57,864 nt of DNA from Candidatus Thioglobus autotrophicus (GCA_022448455.1 JAKUUR010000010.1:1-57864), one strand, 5' to 3'; counted from the stretch's first letter, positions 28,471 through 38,561 are shown. The notes: generated by a model from the sequence alone, not told the origin. A program made the numbers and translations.

Positions 28471-29462
28471 CCACCAATCTCCACCATTTGTCGGTTGCTG
28501 ATATTATCAATATCAGAGCTAAAGAAATGCTTCTCTGGTTTTTTTGTAATAGCATTTATAATCAAATTCTTGATTTCTGCGTCATTCATTTTTGAGCGAA
28601 CAGCATCACGAAGAGAGACAGAATCTTTCTGTCCAAGACAGAGAATTAAGTCTCCTTTGGCTGTCAATCTGACGCGGTTGCAGCTACCACAAAAATGATT
28701 AGAAACTGCCGAAATTGTTGCAACACTTGTATTTGTTCCTTCAATCAGCATGGCTTTTGCAGGACCGTCTGTTTGTTTAGGGTTCTTGGCAATAAGCTTG
28801 TTACCATACTTTTTATAAACTCTTTCAAGGATTTCTTGTTCACTATAGTGTCTGTCAAGAGCTTCAATTCCAGCAAGTCCTATAGGCATGGTTTCTATGA
28901 AACGAATATCTAGTCCTCGACCAATTGCAAAATCAATCATTGATTCAATTTCTTCATCATTGACACCTTTCATTACTACCATATTAAGTTTGATGGGACT
29001 CATTCCAGCAGCAATTGCTGCATCGATGCCTTTAATAACTCTTGCTAAGTCACCATCTCGAGTAATCTCTTTAAAACGTTCAGGAATAAGAGAGTCAATT
29101 GAAATGTTGACCCTATTAATACCATGACTTTTTAATTTTCCAGCCAATGATGGCAGAAGGTGAGCGTTGGTTGAAAGAGGTATGTCAGTCAAACCTGGAA
29201 TATCTCCTAACATTCTCGCCAAGTCAAGAATATCTTTACGGAGCAAAGGTTCGCCACCCGTGAGTCGAACTTTTGTTACACCTAGTTCGGCAAATAGGCC
29301 GACAATTTTGACAATTTCTTCAAAAGAAAGGACTTCAGATCGTGTAGTGTGTGTTTGATGATCTTCGTCACGACAGTAATGACATCGATAGTTACAATGA
29401 TCCGTTACTGAGACTCGTAAATAAGTAATATGACGGTTAAAGGGGTCAATTATTTGATTCAT
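28467..29462 (-). CDS. moaA: GTP 3',8-cyclase MoaA
   Basis: This radical-SAM enzyme makes the first molybdenum-cofactor intermediate from GTP. I start it at 29462 (MNQIIDPF, 331 residues), which gives an ATGA overlap with moaC; an ATG 15 bp upstream would add METTI. The N-terminal cluster motif is CNYRCHYC (CxxxCxxC). The second cluster is [21 protein letters not shown] near residues 250-270. The chain ends in VEIGG, the C-terminal Gly-Gly needed for MoaA activity. It is coupled to moaD downstream by another 4-bp overlap. Confidence 0.95.
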   Translation of the reverse strand: MNQIIDPFNRHITYLRVSVTDHCNYRCHYCRDEDHQTHTTRSEVLSFEEIVKIVGLFAELGVTKVRLTGGEPLLRKDILDLARMLGDIPGLTDIPLSTNAHLLPSLAGKLKSHGINRVNISIDSLIPERFKEITRDGDLARVIKGIDAAIAAGMSPIKLNMVVMKGVNDEEIESMIDFAIGRGLDIRFIETMPIGLAGIEALDRHYSEQEILERVYKKYGNKLIAKNPKQTDGPAKAMLIEGTNTSVATISAVSNHFCGSCNRVRLTAKGDLILCLGQKDSVSLRDAVRSKMNDAEIKNLIINAITKKPEKHFFSSDIDNISNRQMVEIGG

Positions 29463-29938
29463 GATTGTAGTTTCCAATGACCCGACTTGCCACCTTTCTT
29501 TTCTAATAATTGAACGTTATCTATCCGCATAAATCGATCAACTGCTTTGCACATATCATAAATGGTTAGAGCTGCAATGCTAGCTGCAGTTAATGCTTCC
29601 ATTTCAACTCCTGTTTTACCATTAAGTTTCGCTGTAGCTATAATTTCAATACAGGATTTTTCATGGTTAGGAGTTAGTTCAATGCTAACTTTGGAAAGCA
29701 TCAGAGGGTGGCAAAGTGGAATTAGCTCCCAACATTTTTTTGCAGCCTGAATGCCAGCGACTCTTGCAACAGCAAGCACATCACCCTTCTTGTGAGAACT
29801 AGAAGCAATCAATTCCAGTGTTTCTGCTTTCATCAGGATAACCGCACCAGCTTTGGCTTCACGAGCAGTGTTATTTTTATCCGAAACATCGACCATTTGA
29901 GCGTCACCATTGTCGTTAATGTGGGTTAATTTACTCAT
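29459..29938 (-). CDS. moaC: Cyclic pyranopterin monophosphate synthase MoaC
   Basis: MoaC converts the MoaA product to cyclic pyranopterin monophosphate. It has 159 residues, full length. Typical blocks are [18 protein letters not shown] at the start, ELIPLCHPL near residue 75, and [26 protein letters not shown] near 115-140, which contains the catalytic Asp and Lys. It overlaps moeA upstream and moaA downstream by 4 bp each. Confidence 0.97.
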   Translation of the reverse strand: MSKLTHINDNGDAQMVDVSDKNNTAREAKAGAVILMKAETLELIASSSHKKGDVLAVARVAGIQAAKKCWELIPLCHPLMLSKVSIELTPNHEKSCIEIIATAKLNGKTGVEMEALTAASIAALTIYDMCKAVDRFMRIDNVQLLEKKGGKSGHWKLQS

Positions 29939-31197
29939 CGTGTTAGCTCACTTAAAGGATAGTAATTGAGCAGCTCACCTAGTTCAAAAGTTTTGTTTTC
30001 TGGAATTTCAACTAGGCCATCAGCCCAAACAATGGAACTCATTACATCGGAGCCTTGTTTAGGATAGAGGTTGGCAACTGGTGTGCTTTCTGAGTGATCG
30101 ATACGTGCGCGCGCATACTCACGCCTTGGTTTGGCACGTTTGCATTCAAAATTTGCTTTCACTTTTATTATTTTAGATTGATAGTCATTGTTACCCTGCA
30201 TTTTTTTTATGAATGGCAAAGAAAATATGCAAAAGGTTACGAAGCTGGAAACAGGGTTACCAGGCAATCCAATGAAGGGAGTTTGTTTTACTTTTCCATA
30301 GGCCAAGGGTTTACCTGGTTTTATACGAATTTTCCATAGATTTAGCTCTCCAAGGCTTTCTACAGCTGTCTTAACGTGATCTTCTTCTCCAACAGAGACA
30401 CCACCTGTCGTCATAATCAAATCGCACTGACTCTCTAAAGCTTCTAGGGCGTCACAAGTTGCACTAAATTTATCTTCAATATTGCCCAAATTGATAACTT
30501 CACAGCCAACTTGTCCAAGAAGAGCGACAAGAGCATAGCGATTGGAATTGTATATTTTTCCCAAAGACAGAGGAGTACCTGGCTCAACTAATTCGTCACC
30601 AGTAAAAAATACTCCAACTTTGATTTTTTTATAAACGATGAGTTCTCCAACACCTACCGAGGAAGCTAAGGAAATATCTTGTGGCTGAATTTGTTTTCCA
30701 GAGCTAAGAACAACATCATCTACAACGATATCGTTTCCAGTTGGCCGAATATTTTCATTCAGTTTAATAGCTCTTGCAATAGTAATCTGGGCCCCGTCCC
30801 CTGAAACTTCACACTCTTCTTGCATAATAACAGTATTAGCTCCTTCTGGGATTGGTGCTCCGGTAAAGATTCTTGCAGCACAACCTTTGTTCAATTCATT
30901 GCCAGTCGAGCCTGCAGGAATTCTATCAACAATATCGAAACTAAGATTTTTCTGTAATAATTGATTATCATTAAGCGCAATTGCATAGCCATCCATAGCG
31001 CTGTTGTCAAAGCCTGGAACGTTTATTGTGGAGTGAATATCGCAAGCTAAAATCCTACCCAGTGAATTATCAAGTGACACCGATTCTTTTTTTTCTGGGG
31101 CGGCAGAGGCATCAAGCAAAAATTCCAAGGCTTCGTCAGCACTCAGTAATGACTGATTAAAAACAGGTGAGTCACATTTAACTGCTTGATTATTCAT
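29935..31197 (-). CDS. moeA: Molybdopterin molybdenumtransferase MoeA
   Basis: MoeA inserts molybdate into adenylated molybdopterin. It has 420 residues. Visible blocks are [14 protein letters not shown] (residues about 60-73, MDGYA motif), [24 protein letters not shown] near 105-128, [11 protein letters not shown] near 200, [17 protein letters not shown] near 260-276, and [16 protein letters not shown] near 315. It is first in the minus-strand molybdenum-cofactor operon. The 93-bp gap upstream separates it from the divergent, broken mobA gene. Confidence 0.95.
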   Translation of the reverse strand: MNNQAVKCDSPVFNQSLLSADEALEFLLDASAAPEKKESVSLDNSLGRILACDIHSTINVPGFDNSAMDGYAIALNDNQLLQKNLSFDIVDRIPAGSTGNELNKGCAARIFTGAPIPEGANTVIMQEECEVSGDGAQITIARAIKLNENIRPTGNDIVVDDVVLSSGKQIQPQDISLASSVGVGELIVYKKIKVGVFFTGDELVEPGTPLSLGKIYNSNRYALVALLGQVGCEVINLGNIEDKFSATCDALEALESQCDLIMTTGGVSVGEEDHVKTAVESLGELNLWKIRIKPGKPLAYGKVKQTPFIGLPGNPVSSFVTFCIFSLPFIKKMQGNNDYQSKIIKVKANFECKRAKPRREYARARIDHSESTPVANLYPKQGSDVMSSIVWADGLVEIPENKTFELGELLNYYPLSELTR

Positions 31198-31290
31198 TAG
31201 GTTTGATGGTTTCAGAATTCAATCTATGTATTATACAATTGCAAGTAAATTTTCTACTTATAATTAACTTGAAAAATGAACGGTCTTTAA

Positions 31291-31869
31291 GTGAAAAAAA
31301 TTTCCAAAAATGAGATTACAGCAGTTATTTTGGCAGGCGGTCAAGCTTCAAGAATGGATGGTGAGGATAAGGGGCTTATTGTATTTCGTGAACTCCCGTT
31401 AATAGCTCATGTTGTCAATATTACCAAACCAAAAGTTAGCTAAATTCTTATTAGTGCAAACCGAAATTTTGAAGAATACGCTAATTTCGGTAAAGTAATT
31501 AGCGATGACTTAGAAGGTTATCAAGGACCTTTGGCAGGGATCTCTAAAGCACTGAAAGTATGCTCAACACCTTATCTTTTGGTGCTTCCTTGCGATAGTC
31601 CTTTGATTGATACAGCATTAATCGATTCTCTGATCGAGAAGATGGGGGTATCGAAAGTAGATATTTGTGTTGCCCACGATGGTTCGATAATGCATGCAAC
31701 ATTTGCGCTGATGCAAACTAAACTGGAAAAGAGTTTAGAAGAGTTTTTAGGAGAGGGCGGTCGTAAGATGGCTCTTTGGTATCGTCAACAGAGTTTAGAA
31801 AGAATAGATGTTTCGAGTCATTTGGAAGTTTTAACCAATATAAATCGACCTGAAGACTTTAATCTTTAA
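31291..31869 (+). pseudogene. mobA: Molybdenum cofactor guanylyltransferase MobA, interrupted by an in-frame TAA
   Basis: MobA adds GMP to molybdenum cofactor to make the guanine dinucleotide form used by DMSO-reductase-family enzymes. From the GTG at 31291 the frame reads EITAVILAGGQASRMDGEDKG (the NTP-binding LAGGxxxRMGGxDKG motif) to codon 50, then a TAA at 31441-31443. Without a frame shift it continues LISANRNFEEY, DDLEGYQGPLAGI, LPCDSPLID and VLTNINRPEDF to 31869, all MobA-like. Total is 192 codons plus stop, a normal MobA length. Only one codon breaks the gene, so this is a recent nonsense mutation, a sequence error, or a read-through case. An ORF starting at the ATG at 31531 would lack the active site. 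It overlaps moaE by 4 bp, convergent. Confidence 0.85.
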
Positions 31870-32318
31870 GACTGCCAGCGTTTTTTTTGTTCATCGTCAC
31901 TTTCTAGTGATTCCACCCATTCCTCTTTTTGCTCTGTTGATTCTTTTTTCCAAAAAGGCGCGTCCGTTTTTAAATAATCCATAATAAAATGGCATGATTC
32001 AAAAGCCGCTTGACGATGTTTGCTTGTTGTCACAACTAGAACAATTTGATCATTAACTTTTAGTTCTCCAATACGGTGAATAATGGTAACGTTTTGCAGA
32101 TCCCAGCGCTCTCTAGCCTCTGTGACAATTGATTTAAGTGATTTTTCAGTCATCTCTGGATAATGTTCAAGCGTCATGCTACTAATGGAACCAGGGTGCA
32201 GTTCTCTAACGGTACCGATAAAGCTTACAATGGCACCAACCTGAGGGTTGTTGTTGCGTGTGTGACTGACTTCGGTTGTTAAATCGAAATCCTCTGTTTG
32301 AACGACTATTTTATCCAT
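31866..32318 (-). CDS. moaE: Molybdopterin synthase large subunit MoaE
   Basis: MoaE transfers sulfur from MoaD to precursor Z. It has 150 residues. Conserved blocks are NNPQVGAIVSFIGTVRE (residues about 22-38), LEHYPEMTEKSL, HRIGELKVNDQIVLVVTTSKHRQAAFE, and MDYLKTDAPFWKKE, which carries the active-site lysines. It is separated from the rest of the moa genes by mobA, which runs toward it. Confidence 0.95.
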   Translation of the reverse strand: MDKIVVQTEDFDLTTEVSHTRNNNPQVGAIVSFIGTVRELHPGSISSMTLEHYPEMTEKSLKSIVTEARERWDLQNVTIIHRIGELKVNDQIVLVVTTSKHRQAAFESCHFIMDYLKTDAPFWKKESTEQKEEWVESLESDDEQKKRWQS

Positions 32319-32387
32319 CCTGTAATTTTATCGCTTTTGTGTCTTGTTTAATCATCTTTGAATGCTTTTTAATTGGATTATAATTCA

Positions 32388-33179
32388 ATGAACCGTTTAT
32401 TAATCGACCAGATGAAAGTTGCTACTATCTCTTTAAATATTGTTTGGCAAGATATTGAAAAGAATCTTGAGCGGGCGGAAAAATTTGTTCTTCAAGCTAA
32501 GGCGGACGGTTGCGATGTAGTGGTTCTTCCTGAGGTCTTTAATACTGGTTTTATCGCTGATGTAGGTAAGTACGCTGAACCGCCGAATTGTAAAACTCAT
32601 CATGCTCTACAACAATTTGCATTAAATAACTTAATTAATATAGTTGCTGGTGCCAGTGAAAAGCAACCTAACGAAAAAGCTCATAACATTGCTCTTGTGT
32701 TTGATAGTCATGGCAAAGAGGTAGCGAAATACTCAAAATTACATCCTTTTAATTATGCCAATGAAGGTAAGTACTTTGCTTCTGGTAATGAAACTATTAA
32801 ATTTGAATTAGACGGAATAGCTTGCTCTGTATTTATTTGTTACGACTTACGTTTTCCTGAAATTTTTCGTCAAATTGCTGAAGAGGTTGAGGTAATCTTT
32901 GTTATTGCTAACTGGCCACATACGCGAGAAATGCATTGGCAAAACTTGTTAATAGCAAGGGCAATCGAGAATCAATGCTTCATTGTCGGTGTTAATCGTA
33001 TTGGTAATGACGGTGTTGGCTTAAAGTACAACGGCTCTTCAATGGTAATTAATCCTTTAGGTGAAGTGTTGTTACAAACTGATAAGATAACAGAGTATGC
33101 TAGTTGCGATATTGATACTTTAATGGTCTCCAAGACTCGAAAAAATTTTCCGTTTTTAGAAGACATTCGTTTTATCTAG
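32388..33179 (+). CDS. Carbon-nitrogen hydrolase (omega-amidase YafV/Nit2-like)
   Basis: This nitrilase-superfamily protein has a complete catalytic triad: Glu in VVVLPEVFN, Lys in YSKLHPF and Cys in VFICYDLRFPE. The pattern ANEGKYFASGN, CYDLRFPE and ANWPHTREMHWQNLL is that of the YafV/Nit2 omega-amidase subgroup, which hydrolyses amides of alpha-keto acids. Three in-frame ATGs are possible (32373, 32388, 32412). None has a strong ribosome site; I give 32388, but 32412 (MKVATISLN) agrees best with relatives. It precedes the kynureninase gene by 9 bp and is probably co-transcribed with it. Confidence 0.85.
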   Translation: MNRLLIDQMKVATISLNIVWQDIEKNLERAEKFVLQAKADGCDVVVLPEVFNTGFIADVGKYAEPPNCKTHHALQQFALNNLINIVAGASEKQPNEKAHNIALVFDSHGKEVAKYSKLHPFNYANEGKYFASGNETIKFELDGIACSVFICYDLRFPEIFRQIAEEVEVIFVIANWPHTREMHWQNLLIARAIENQCFIVGVNRIGNDGVGLKYNGSSMVINPLGEVLLQTDKITEYASCDIDTLMVSKTRKNFPFLEDIRFI

Positions 33180-33188
33180 CTACTCATA

Positions 33189-34436
33189 ATGAATAAGCTC
33201 ATTCGTGAAGATTTCACACGACTTGATCAAATAGACCCTCTCGCTGATGTTCGAGATGAATTCACTCTACCGCAAGATTTAATATATTTTGATGGGAATT
33301 CTCTAGGTCCGCTACCAAAACGAACCATTAATACTCTGGAGACAATGATTCATAATGAGTGGGGCGATGGCTTGATTAGCAGCTGGAATAACGAAAACTG
33401 GATTAACATGCCGCGAGAGCTTGGCAACAAAATTGCCCCGTTAATTGGGGCTAAAACAGGTGAAGTTGTTGTTGTAGATAGCACTTCAGTAAACCTATTT
33501 AAGGTTCTTACTTCTGCGTTGTTATTGAGTAAGAATCGTAGGAATATTCTCAGCGAAGCTGGAAATTTTCCTTCTGACCTCTACATTTTAGAAGGCGTCA
33601 ATAAAATGCTTGGAGAAAGTTACGAAAGGCGCTTGATCGAAGAAGGCGATTACGAAATTGACAAATATATCGATGCCTCAACAGCCGTTGTTATGCTTTC
33701 ACACGTTAACTATAAGACTGGAAGAATTAGTGATATTAAAAGAATTACAAGTGTTGCACATGAAAAAGGTGCTCTCGTTATTTGGGATATAAGTCACAGT
33801 GTCGGTGTTATGCCGTTGGATCTGCACAATTGTGATGTAGATTTTGCAGTTGGATGCACATACAAACACTTAAACGGAGGGCCTGGTGCTCCTGGGTTTT
33901 TGTATGTACACAACTCACTTATTGAAAAAGTGTCACAACCATTAACAGGTTGGATGGGCCATATTCAACCTTTTGAATTTATAGCCGACTACCAGCCTGC
34001 AAATGATATTGGAAAGTATATTTGTGGCACACCACCTATTATTGCCTATAAAGCAATTGAAAGTAGTCTGGCAATCTTTGAACATTTGTCGATGAAAGTG
34101 GTCCGTGAAAAAAGTATTCAATTGTCTGAAATGTTGATACGATTAATGCATCAAGAATGCACTTCATTTGGCTTTGAGCTATTTTCGCCAAGAAATGCAG
34201 AGCAACGCGGCAGTCAAGTTTCTTTCGCGCATAACAACGGTTTTTCCATTATGCAGGCACTCATATCACATGGCGTTGTTGGTGATTTTCGTGAGCCTAA
34301 TATTTTACGTTTTGGCATCTCCCCGCTCTATATGCGCTACGTGGATGTATGGGATGCGGTGATTTGTTTAAGGAAAATAATGAAAACCGATGAATGGCAG
34401 TCAGAGCAGTTCAATCAAAGAGGTTATGTAACATAA
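33189..34436 (+). CDS. kynU: Kynureninase
   Basis: This PLP enzyme cleaves kynurenine or 3-hydroxykynurenine to anthranilate or 3-hydroxyanthranilate plus alanine. It has 415 residues. Family blocks are IYFDGNSLGPLPKRT near residue 35, DSTSVNLFKVL near 98, LSHVNYKTGRISDI near 170, VIWDISHSVGVMPLDL near 198, and the PLP lysine in GCTYKHLNGGPGAPGFLYV near 222-240. The C-terminal FREPNILRFGISPLY is also typical. No tryptophan dioxygenase or formamidase gene is nearby, so the source of kynurenine is not clear from this window. It is probably paired with the amidase 9 bp upstream. Confidence 0.93.
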   Translation: MNKLIREDFTRLDQIDPLADVRDEFTLPQDLIYFDGNSLGPLPKRTINTLETMIHNEWGDGLISSWNNENWINMPRELGNKIAPLIGAKTGEVVVVDSTSVNLFKVLTSALLLSKNRRNILSEAGNFPSDLYILEGVNKMLGESYERRLIEEGDYEIDKYIDASTAVVMLSHVNYKTGRISDIKRITSVAHEKGALVIWDISHSVGVMPLDLHNCDVDFAVGCTYKHLNGGPGAPGFLYVHNSLIEKVSQPLTGWMGHIQPFEFIADYQPANDIGKYICGTPPIIAYKAIESSLAIFEHLSMKVVREKSIQLSEMLIRLMHQECTSFGFELFSPRNAEQRGSQVSFAHNNGFSIMQALISHGVVGDFREPNILRFGISPLYMRYVDVWDAVICLRKIMKTDEWQSEQFNQRGYVT

Positions 34437-34459
34437 TTAGTTAGAGCGTTTAATCTGAA

Positions 34460-35134
34460 TTAAATCGTTTTTGAGGCTTTGCCAACCATAGAAAGCCCAA
34501 GTGCAACAGATGGTCCTATACCAAATGCAAAGATGGCTGTTCCCAGTCCTACAACACCTCCCATTAACCAGCCTACAATTACAACACTAACTTCAATGAT
34601 TGTACGAATTGAATAAATAGGTAAGTTGGTCTTTTTTTGTAAACCAATCATTAATCCATCTCTGGGTCCAGCGCCTAGGTTTGCTATGAGATAAAATCCG
34701 CTACCAATTCCAATAATAAGGACGCCAACTACAACTTGTAAAATCTGCATCGGGTAAGTCTCTGGATAAGGCAAATAAAAAACAGAGAATTCAATCGTTA
34801 ACGCTATAATAAAGGCGTTGAGGATAGTGCCCATCCCAGGTTTTTGTTTAAGCGGAATCCACATCAATAGTACAAAAATACTAATAACGAAAGTTGACAG
34901 ACCAATTGACCAGTCTGTGTGGTTTACTACGCCCTGTGCAAGAACTGTGTACGGGCCAACGCCAGCACCGCTGGTAATAAGGAGGCTCTCTCCCAAGCCA
35001 AACAAAAACAATCCAAACACTAAAAATATTAAGGTTAGTGGTTTAGGCTTTAGATTGAAGGCGTCTTCTGAACTCCAAGTAACTTTAGGAATTTTTTTGA
35101 TGGAGAAGGCAAGAGAAAAAAGTTTCAATGTCAA
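34460..35134 (-). CDS. YczE/YitT-type membrane protein
   Basis: The protein has 224 residues with five or more hydrophobic helices. It has repeated glycine-rich motifs, SGAGVGPYTVLAQGV near residue 58 and NLGAGPRDGLMIGLQKKT near 150, as seen in the YczE/YyaS group of the YitT-like family. It ends with a small hydrophobic repeat (GLGTAIFAFGIGPSVALGL). No role or substrate is established for these proteins. It is convergent with kynU and divergent from the oxygenase gene; the 160-bp gap upstream is AT-rich and shows no further feature. Confidence 0.8.
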   Translation of the reverse strand: MTLKLFSLAFSIKKIPKVTWSSEDAFNLKPKPLTLIFLVFGLFLFGLGESLLITSGAGVGPYTVLAQGVVNHTDWSIGLSTFVISIFVLLMWIPLKQKPGMGTILNAFIIALTIEFSVFYLPYPETYPMQILQVVVGVLIIGIGSGFYLIANLGAGPRDGLMIGLQKKTNLPIYSIRTIIEVSVVIVGWLMGGVVGLGTAIFAFGIGPSVALGLSMVGKASKTI

Positions 35135-35294
35135 TTAACGAAGCTAAAAATTATAGTAATAATACAGATGTTTAAGATTATTCTATAACTGTGTATAAAT
35201 TATTATATTTATCCTCTCAATTTCAAGTTTTACTGATTATCATATGCTTAGTAAAAAAACGATCTTTTATTGTTAAATTATTTAATCAAAGAAC

Positions 35295-36092
35295 ATGACC
35301 GAGGCCATTACTAGAACTGATATCAAAAACTTTAATAATGATGGTGTCGTTATATTGCGCAGTATTTTTAGTGATTGGATTAAAGTTCTTAGAAGGGGTG
35401 CGGAATTTCATATAAATCATCCCAGCGAAAATGCCTTGATTCATAAGCAGGACAATTATCAAGGACAGCTCATGGAAGATTTTTGCAATTGGCAACGTAT
35501 ATCGGAATACAAAGACTTTGTTCTCAATTCCGCTTTAGGTTCTCTTGCTACAGATTTAACAGAATCTCAATCTGTACAGTTTTTTCATGACCACTATTTG
35601 CATAAGGAGGCAAGTTCTGGCGTGCCTACACCCTGGCATCAGGATATGCCTTATTATTGCGTTGATGGAACTCAAACTGTAAGTTTTTGGTTACCACTTG
35701 AGTCAAGAAAACGAAACGTCTCACTAAAATGTGCGGCTGGTAGTCATCTCTTACCTAAGGAAATACGCCCAACAAGTTGGTCCAATAATGAAAGTTTTTA
35801 TGAAAACACTGATGAGTTTATGGATCTGCCTGATATCGAAAATGGGGATTTTGAGATTAAGCAGTGGGCGACTGAACCAGGTGATGTGGTTGCCTTTAAT
35901 TTTAGGATAATTCATAGCGCCAATGCTAATAAGTTAAGTGGTATCAGCCGAACGCTTTCTTTTCGTTTGCTTGGTGACAATGTGCGTTATCGGCAGCGTC
36001 CTGGAAGAACTTCTCCTAATTTTCCAGATATTAATCAAAAAAATGGAGAACGCTTAAGGGAAGATTGGTTTCCGACTATTTGGAGAAATTAA
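35295..36092 (+). CDS. Phytanoyl-CoA dioxygenase (PhyH)-family Fe(II)/2-oxoglutarate oxygenase
   Basis: This protein of 265 residues has the PhyH pattern. The iron ligands are the His and Asp of TPWHQDMPYYC (about residue 115) and the distal His in FNFRIIHSANANKLSGISRTLSFRL near 200-225, whose Arg can bind 2-oxoglutarate. DGTQTVSFWLPLE follows the HxD motif, as in the family. PhyH members hydroxylate many small substrates. The ectoine hydroxylase signature is not present, so I do not call it EctD. The next gene is a TauE/SafE transporter a few bases downstream, so a shared function is possible. Confidence 0.85.
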   Translation: MTEAITRTDIKNFNNDGVVILRSIFSDWIKVLRRGAEFHINHPSENALIHKQDNYQGQLMEDFCNWQRISEYKDFVLNSALGSLATDLTESQSVQFFHDHYLHKEASSGVPTPWHQDMPYYCVDGTQTVSFWLPLESRKRNVSLKCAAGSHLLPKEIRPTSWSNNESFYENTDEFMDLPDIENGDFEIKQWATEPGDVVAFNFRIIHSANANKLSGISRTLSFRLLGDNVRYRQRPGRTSPNFPDINQKNGERLREDWFPTIWRN

Positions 36093-36097
36093 TTTTT

Positions 36098-36865
36098 ATG
36101 GATTTAGCTGGTTATTCTTTCGAAATATTAACTTTTTTGTTTTTTATAGCCACCATCGCAGGCTTTATTGACACTCTGGTTGGTGGTGGTGGCTTACTTG
36201 CAGTTCCAGCCTTGATGTTGAGTGGTATGCCACCGATTTATGTTTTAGGCACCAATAAATTACAAGGAAGTATGGGTACAGGTATTGCGACTTTTGTGCT
36301 GTTTCGAAAAAACAAGTTGAAGTGGGACAGGATTAAATACTTGATGCTTGCCTCCTTTTGTGGTGCTGTTTTAGGTGGTGTTATTGTTCAGTTGATTAAT
36401 ACGAAGTTTCTTTCTTTTGTAATACCTGTTGTACTGGTTGTTATTGCAATATATTTTATTATCTCTCCTGAACCTAAAAAACAACTTAGTAATGGATTGT
36501 CTGAGCGAAGCTTTAATAATGTTGCTGTGCCAACAATTGGTTTTTACGATGGCATGTTTGGTCCTGGAGCGGGCTCTTTTTATATTCTGACGGGAGTGTT
36601 GTTTAAGAAGCTTGATATCATTCAATCTACAATCTTGGCAAAACCACTTAACTTTGCATCAAATGTTGCAGGTTTGGTAGTTTTTCTGAGTTTTGGTCAC
36701 ATAGCCTGGTTAATAGGATTTTTGATGATGTCAGGTCAACTGATTGGAGCAACTCTTGGTGCCAATTATTTATTGAAAGCAAACCCAAGAGTTATTAGGT
36801 TTTTAATTGTTGTAATGTCTATTTCAATGCTAGCTAGATATATGTACTCGATGGGTTTGTATTAA
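36098..36865 (+). CDS. TauE/SafE-family anion (sulfite/sulfonate) exporter
   Basis: This membrane protein has 255 residues from the ATG at 36098 (an earlier start at 36065 overlaps the oxygenase gene by 28 bp). It has about eight helices in two repeats. The first repeat has [25 protein letters not shown] and [16 protein letters not shown]; the second has [16 protein letters not shown] and [20 protein letters not shown]. These are the classic TauE/SafE (YfcA) features. Members export sulfite, sulfoacetate or related acids. In a sulfur oxidiser it could handle sulfite; the partner oxygenase upstream may act on a sulfonate, which is speculation. Confidence 0.88.
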   Translation: MDLAGYSFEILTFLFFIATIAGFIDTLVGGGGLLAVPALMLSGMPPIYVLGTNKLQGSMGTGIATFVLFRKNKLKWDRIKYLMLASFCGAVLGGVIVQLINTKFLSFVIPVVLVVIAIYFIISPEPKKQLSNGLSERSFNNVAVPTIGFYDGMFGPGAGSFYILTGVLFKKLDIIQSTILAKPLNFASNVAGLVVFLSFGHIAWLIGFLMMSGQLIGATLGANYLLKANPRVIRFLIVVMSISMLARYMYSMGLY

Positions 36866-37896
36866 GTAAGCATATCAAAACGAGTTTTAAAATGTCGCCA
36901 TTCAAAGCGATCAGGGTAATTCCTTCGGTAGTCCTCAAATTTTGAAATGTCTTTTATTGCTAGACCATCGTCAATGAATGGGTATATTGCGTTAAGAGTT
37001 TCGTGCGGTGTATTTTCATTAATAGTAACTGATGCTGGACTTATAAGGTGTTCGACTTCATTCTTCAAAGGAGTCTTAGTAAAGTTACATAAGTCCTTAT
37101 AAATCATATAACTACCCATAAATTTAGCATCTATCGAGTGTCCTGCAATGTGAGGAGTTGCCCAGTAGGCCGAACTTTGGAGCTTAGTGTTAATGTTGGG
37201 CTCTTCTTCCCAGCAGTCGATTACATTAGCTTTTGTTTTAGTGTTCTCCCATAGATCTTCGTCAATGATTCCTCCTCGAGCAGTATTAATTACAATAGTG
37301 TCTTGAGTAATTAGCTCAAAATTATGACTTCCTAGAAGGTTGTGGGTGGGATGTGGGCCTGAAAAGGTTAGCGGCGTATGAAAGGTCACAATATCAGCAC
37401 TGAGAGCCGTGTTAAGGTCTACAAAGTTTTCTTTTCCCTCAATTTCCTGACGAGGCGTGTCATTAAGAAGGGTGGTGATTCCAAGCTGTTTTGCTTTGAA
37501 ATCAAGTCTAGAACCTACATTACCAACACCAATAATTCCCAGTATTTTGTTGGATAAATCAAAACTGTAATCGTTAGCTATATTTAAAATAGCACTGATC
37601 ACATATTCTGCAACAGCATTCGCATTGCAGCCCTGAGCAGATGCAAAAGTTATGTTGTTTTCATACAAATAGGCTTGATCAATATGGTCAAGTCCGGCAA
37701 CGGTTGAACCAACAAATTTAACCTTAGTTCCATGGAGTAACTCCTTGTTGACCCTTGTTCTCGATCTTACAATCAATATGTCGTAATCTAGCAGACTTTG
37801 ACGGTCGATCTGTCGTCCAGGAAGAGTAACAATTTCACCAAAATCAGAGAAAATTTCCTCATAACCCCAAACAGCATCATCTATCATTAATTTCAT
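36862..37896 (-). CDS. pdxB: Erythronate-4-phosphate dehydrogenase
   Basis: PdxB oxidises 4-phosphoerythronate in pyridoxal-phosphate synthesis. I start it at 37896 (MKLMIDDAV, 344 residues), overlapping the ung stop as ATGA; an ATG 15 bp upstream is also open. NAD-binding motif [12 protein letters not shown] is near residue 115. Catalytic blocks are [13 protein letters not shown] (Arg), the Asp/Glu region of [11 protein letters not shown], and ATPHIAGHS (His). The C-terminal dimerisation domain follows. [24 protein letters not shown] and [13 protein letters not shown] agree with PdxB rather than other 2-hydroxyacid dehydrogenases. It is convergent with the TauE gene, overlapping it by 4 bp. 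Confidence 0.93.
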   Translation of the reverse strand: MKLMIDDAVWGYEEIFSDFGEIVTLPGRQIDRQSLLDYDILIVRSRTRVNKELLHGTKVKFVGSTVAGLDHIDQAYLYENNITFASAQGCNANAVAEYVISAILNIANDYSFDLSNKILGIIGVGNVGSRLDFKAKQLGITTLLNDTPRQEIEGKENFVDLNTALSADIVTFHTPLTFSGPHPTHNLLGSHNFELITQDTIVINTARGGIIDEDLWENTKTKANVIDCWEEEPNINTKLQSSAYWATPHIAGHSIDAKFMGSYMIYKDLCNFTKTPLKNEVEHLISPASVTINENTPHETLNAIYPFIDDGLAIKDISKFEDYRRNYPDRFEWRHFKTRFDMLT

Positions 37897-38561
37897 GAAG
37901 GTATTCCCCATTCAATAGGTGTCTGATTAGTTGATAAAAGATATTGGTTAGTTTTAGAAAAATGTTTGCATCCGAAAAAACCCTTATTTGCTGAAAAGGG
38001 TGAAGGGTGGGGTGCATTAAGAACTAAATGTCTTTCAAGATTAATTAATTCAGCTTTTTTTCCGGCATAAGCGCCCCAAAGTAAAAAAACTAAATTGTGT
38101 TTTTTTTCATTAAGTAATTTAATGACATTATCTGTAAAAATTTCCCATCCATGATTTGCATGTGAAGCAGGACTGTTTTTTTCAACTGTTAACACGCTGT
38201 TCAGTAACAAAACCCCTTGCTTTGCCCAGTATGATAAGTGACCATGATTAGGCACGGTAATTCCTACATCACTCTTAAGTTCCATATAGATATTCCTAAG
38301 TGAAGGAGGTATGGGTACACCTTCAGGTACTGAAAAACTAAGTCCTTCTGCCTGATTTATGCCGTGATAAGGGTCTTGGCCAAGAATAATGACCTTTGTG
38401 TTGGCAAAGCTGGAGTATTCAAAGGCTTTATACCAATTTTCTTTTGGTGGATATATTTCTTTAGAGTGATTTTTGTAAAGAAAAGAATACAGAGATTCAA
38501 AATAATCCATCTCTCTTTCTTCTGCCAAAAGCTCAGACCAGTCCCCAATATCAGGCCTCAT
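37893..38561 (-). CDS. ung: Uracil-DNA glycosylase
   Basis: Ung removes uracil from DNA by base excision. It has 222 residues, the family length. The catalytic motif is [11 protein letters not shown] with the water-activating Asp near residue 62; [23 protein letters not shown] and [12 protein letters not shown] follow. The minor-groove loop is [10 protein letters not shown] near residue 185. The start ATG lies inside the end of a small upstream ORF (38551-38664) that has its own strong ribosome site, and ung itself has only a poor one, so translational coupling is likely. Confidence 0.96.
   Translation of the reverse strand: MRPDIGDWSELLAEEREMDYFESLYSFLYKNHSKEIYPPKENWYKAFEYSSFANTKVIILGQDPYHGINQAEGLSFSVPEGVPIPPSLRNIYMELKSDVGITVPNHGHLSYWAKQGVLLLNSVLTVEKNSPASHANHGWEIFTDNVIKLLNEKKHNLVFLLWGAYAGKKAELINLERHLVLNAPHPSPFSANKGFFGCKHFSKTNQYLLSTNQTPIEWGIPS

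Noticed and set aside
31531-31869. A separate 112-residue protein starting at an internal ATG
   Set aside because: It is the C-terminal two thirds of MobA behind the in-frame TAA and lacks the nucleotide-binding motif.
35135-35294. AT-rich gap that might hold a small RNA or riboswitch
   Set aside because: No stable hairpin with T run and no recognisable motif.
35295-36092. Ectoine hydroxylase (EctD), which would link to ectoine use with the M24 hydrolase
   Set aside because: The EctD signature around the HxD motif is not present; only the general PhyH pattern is.
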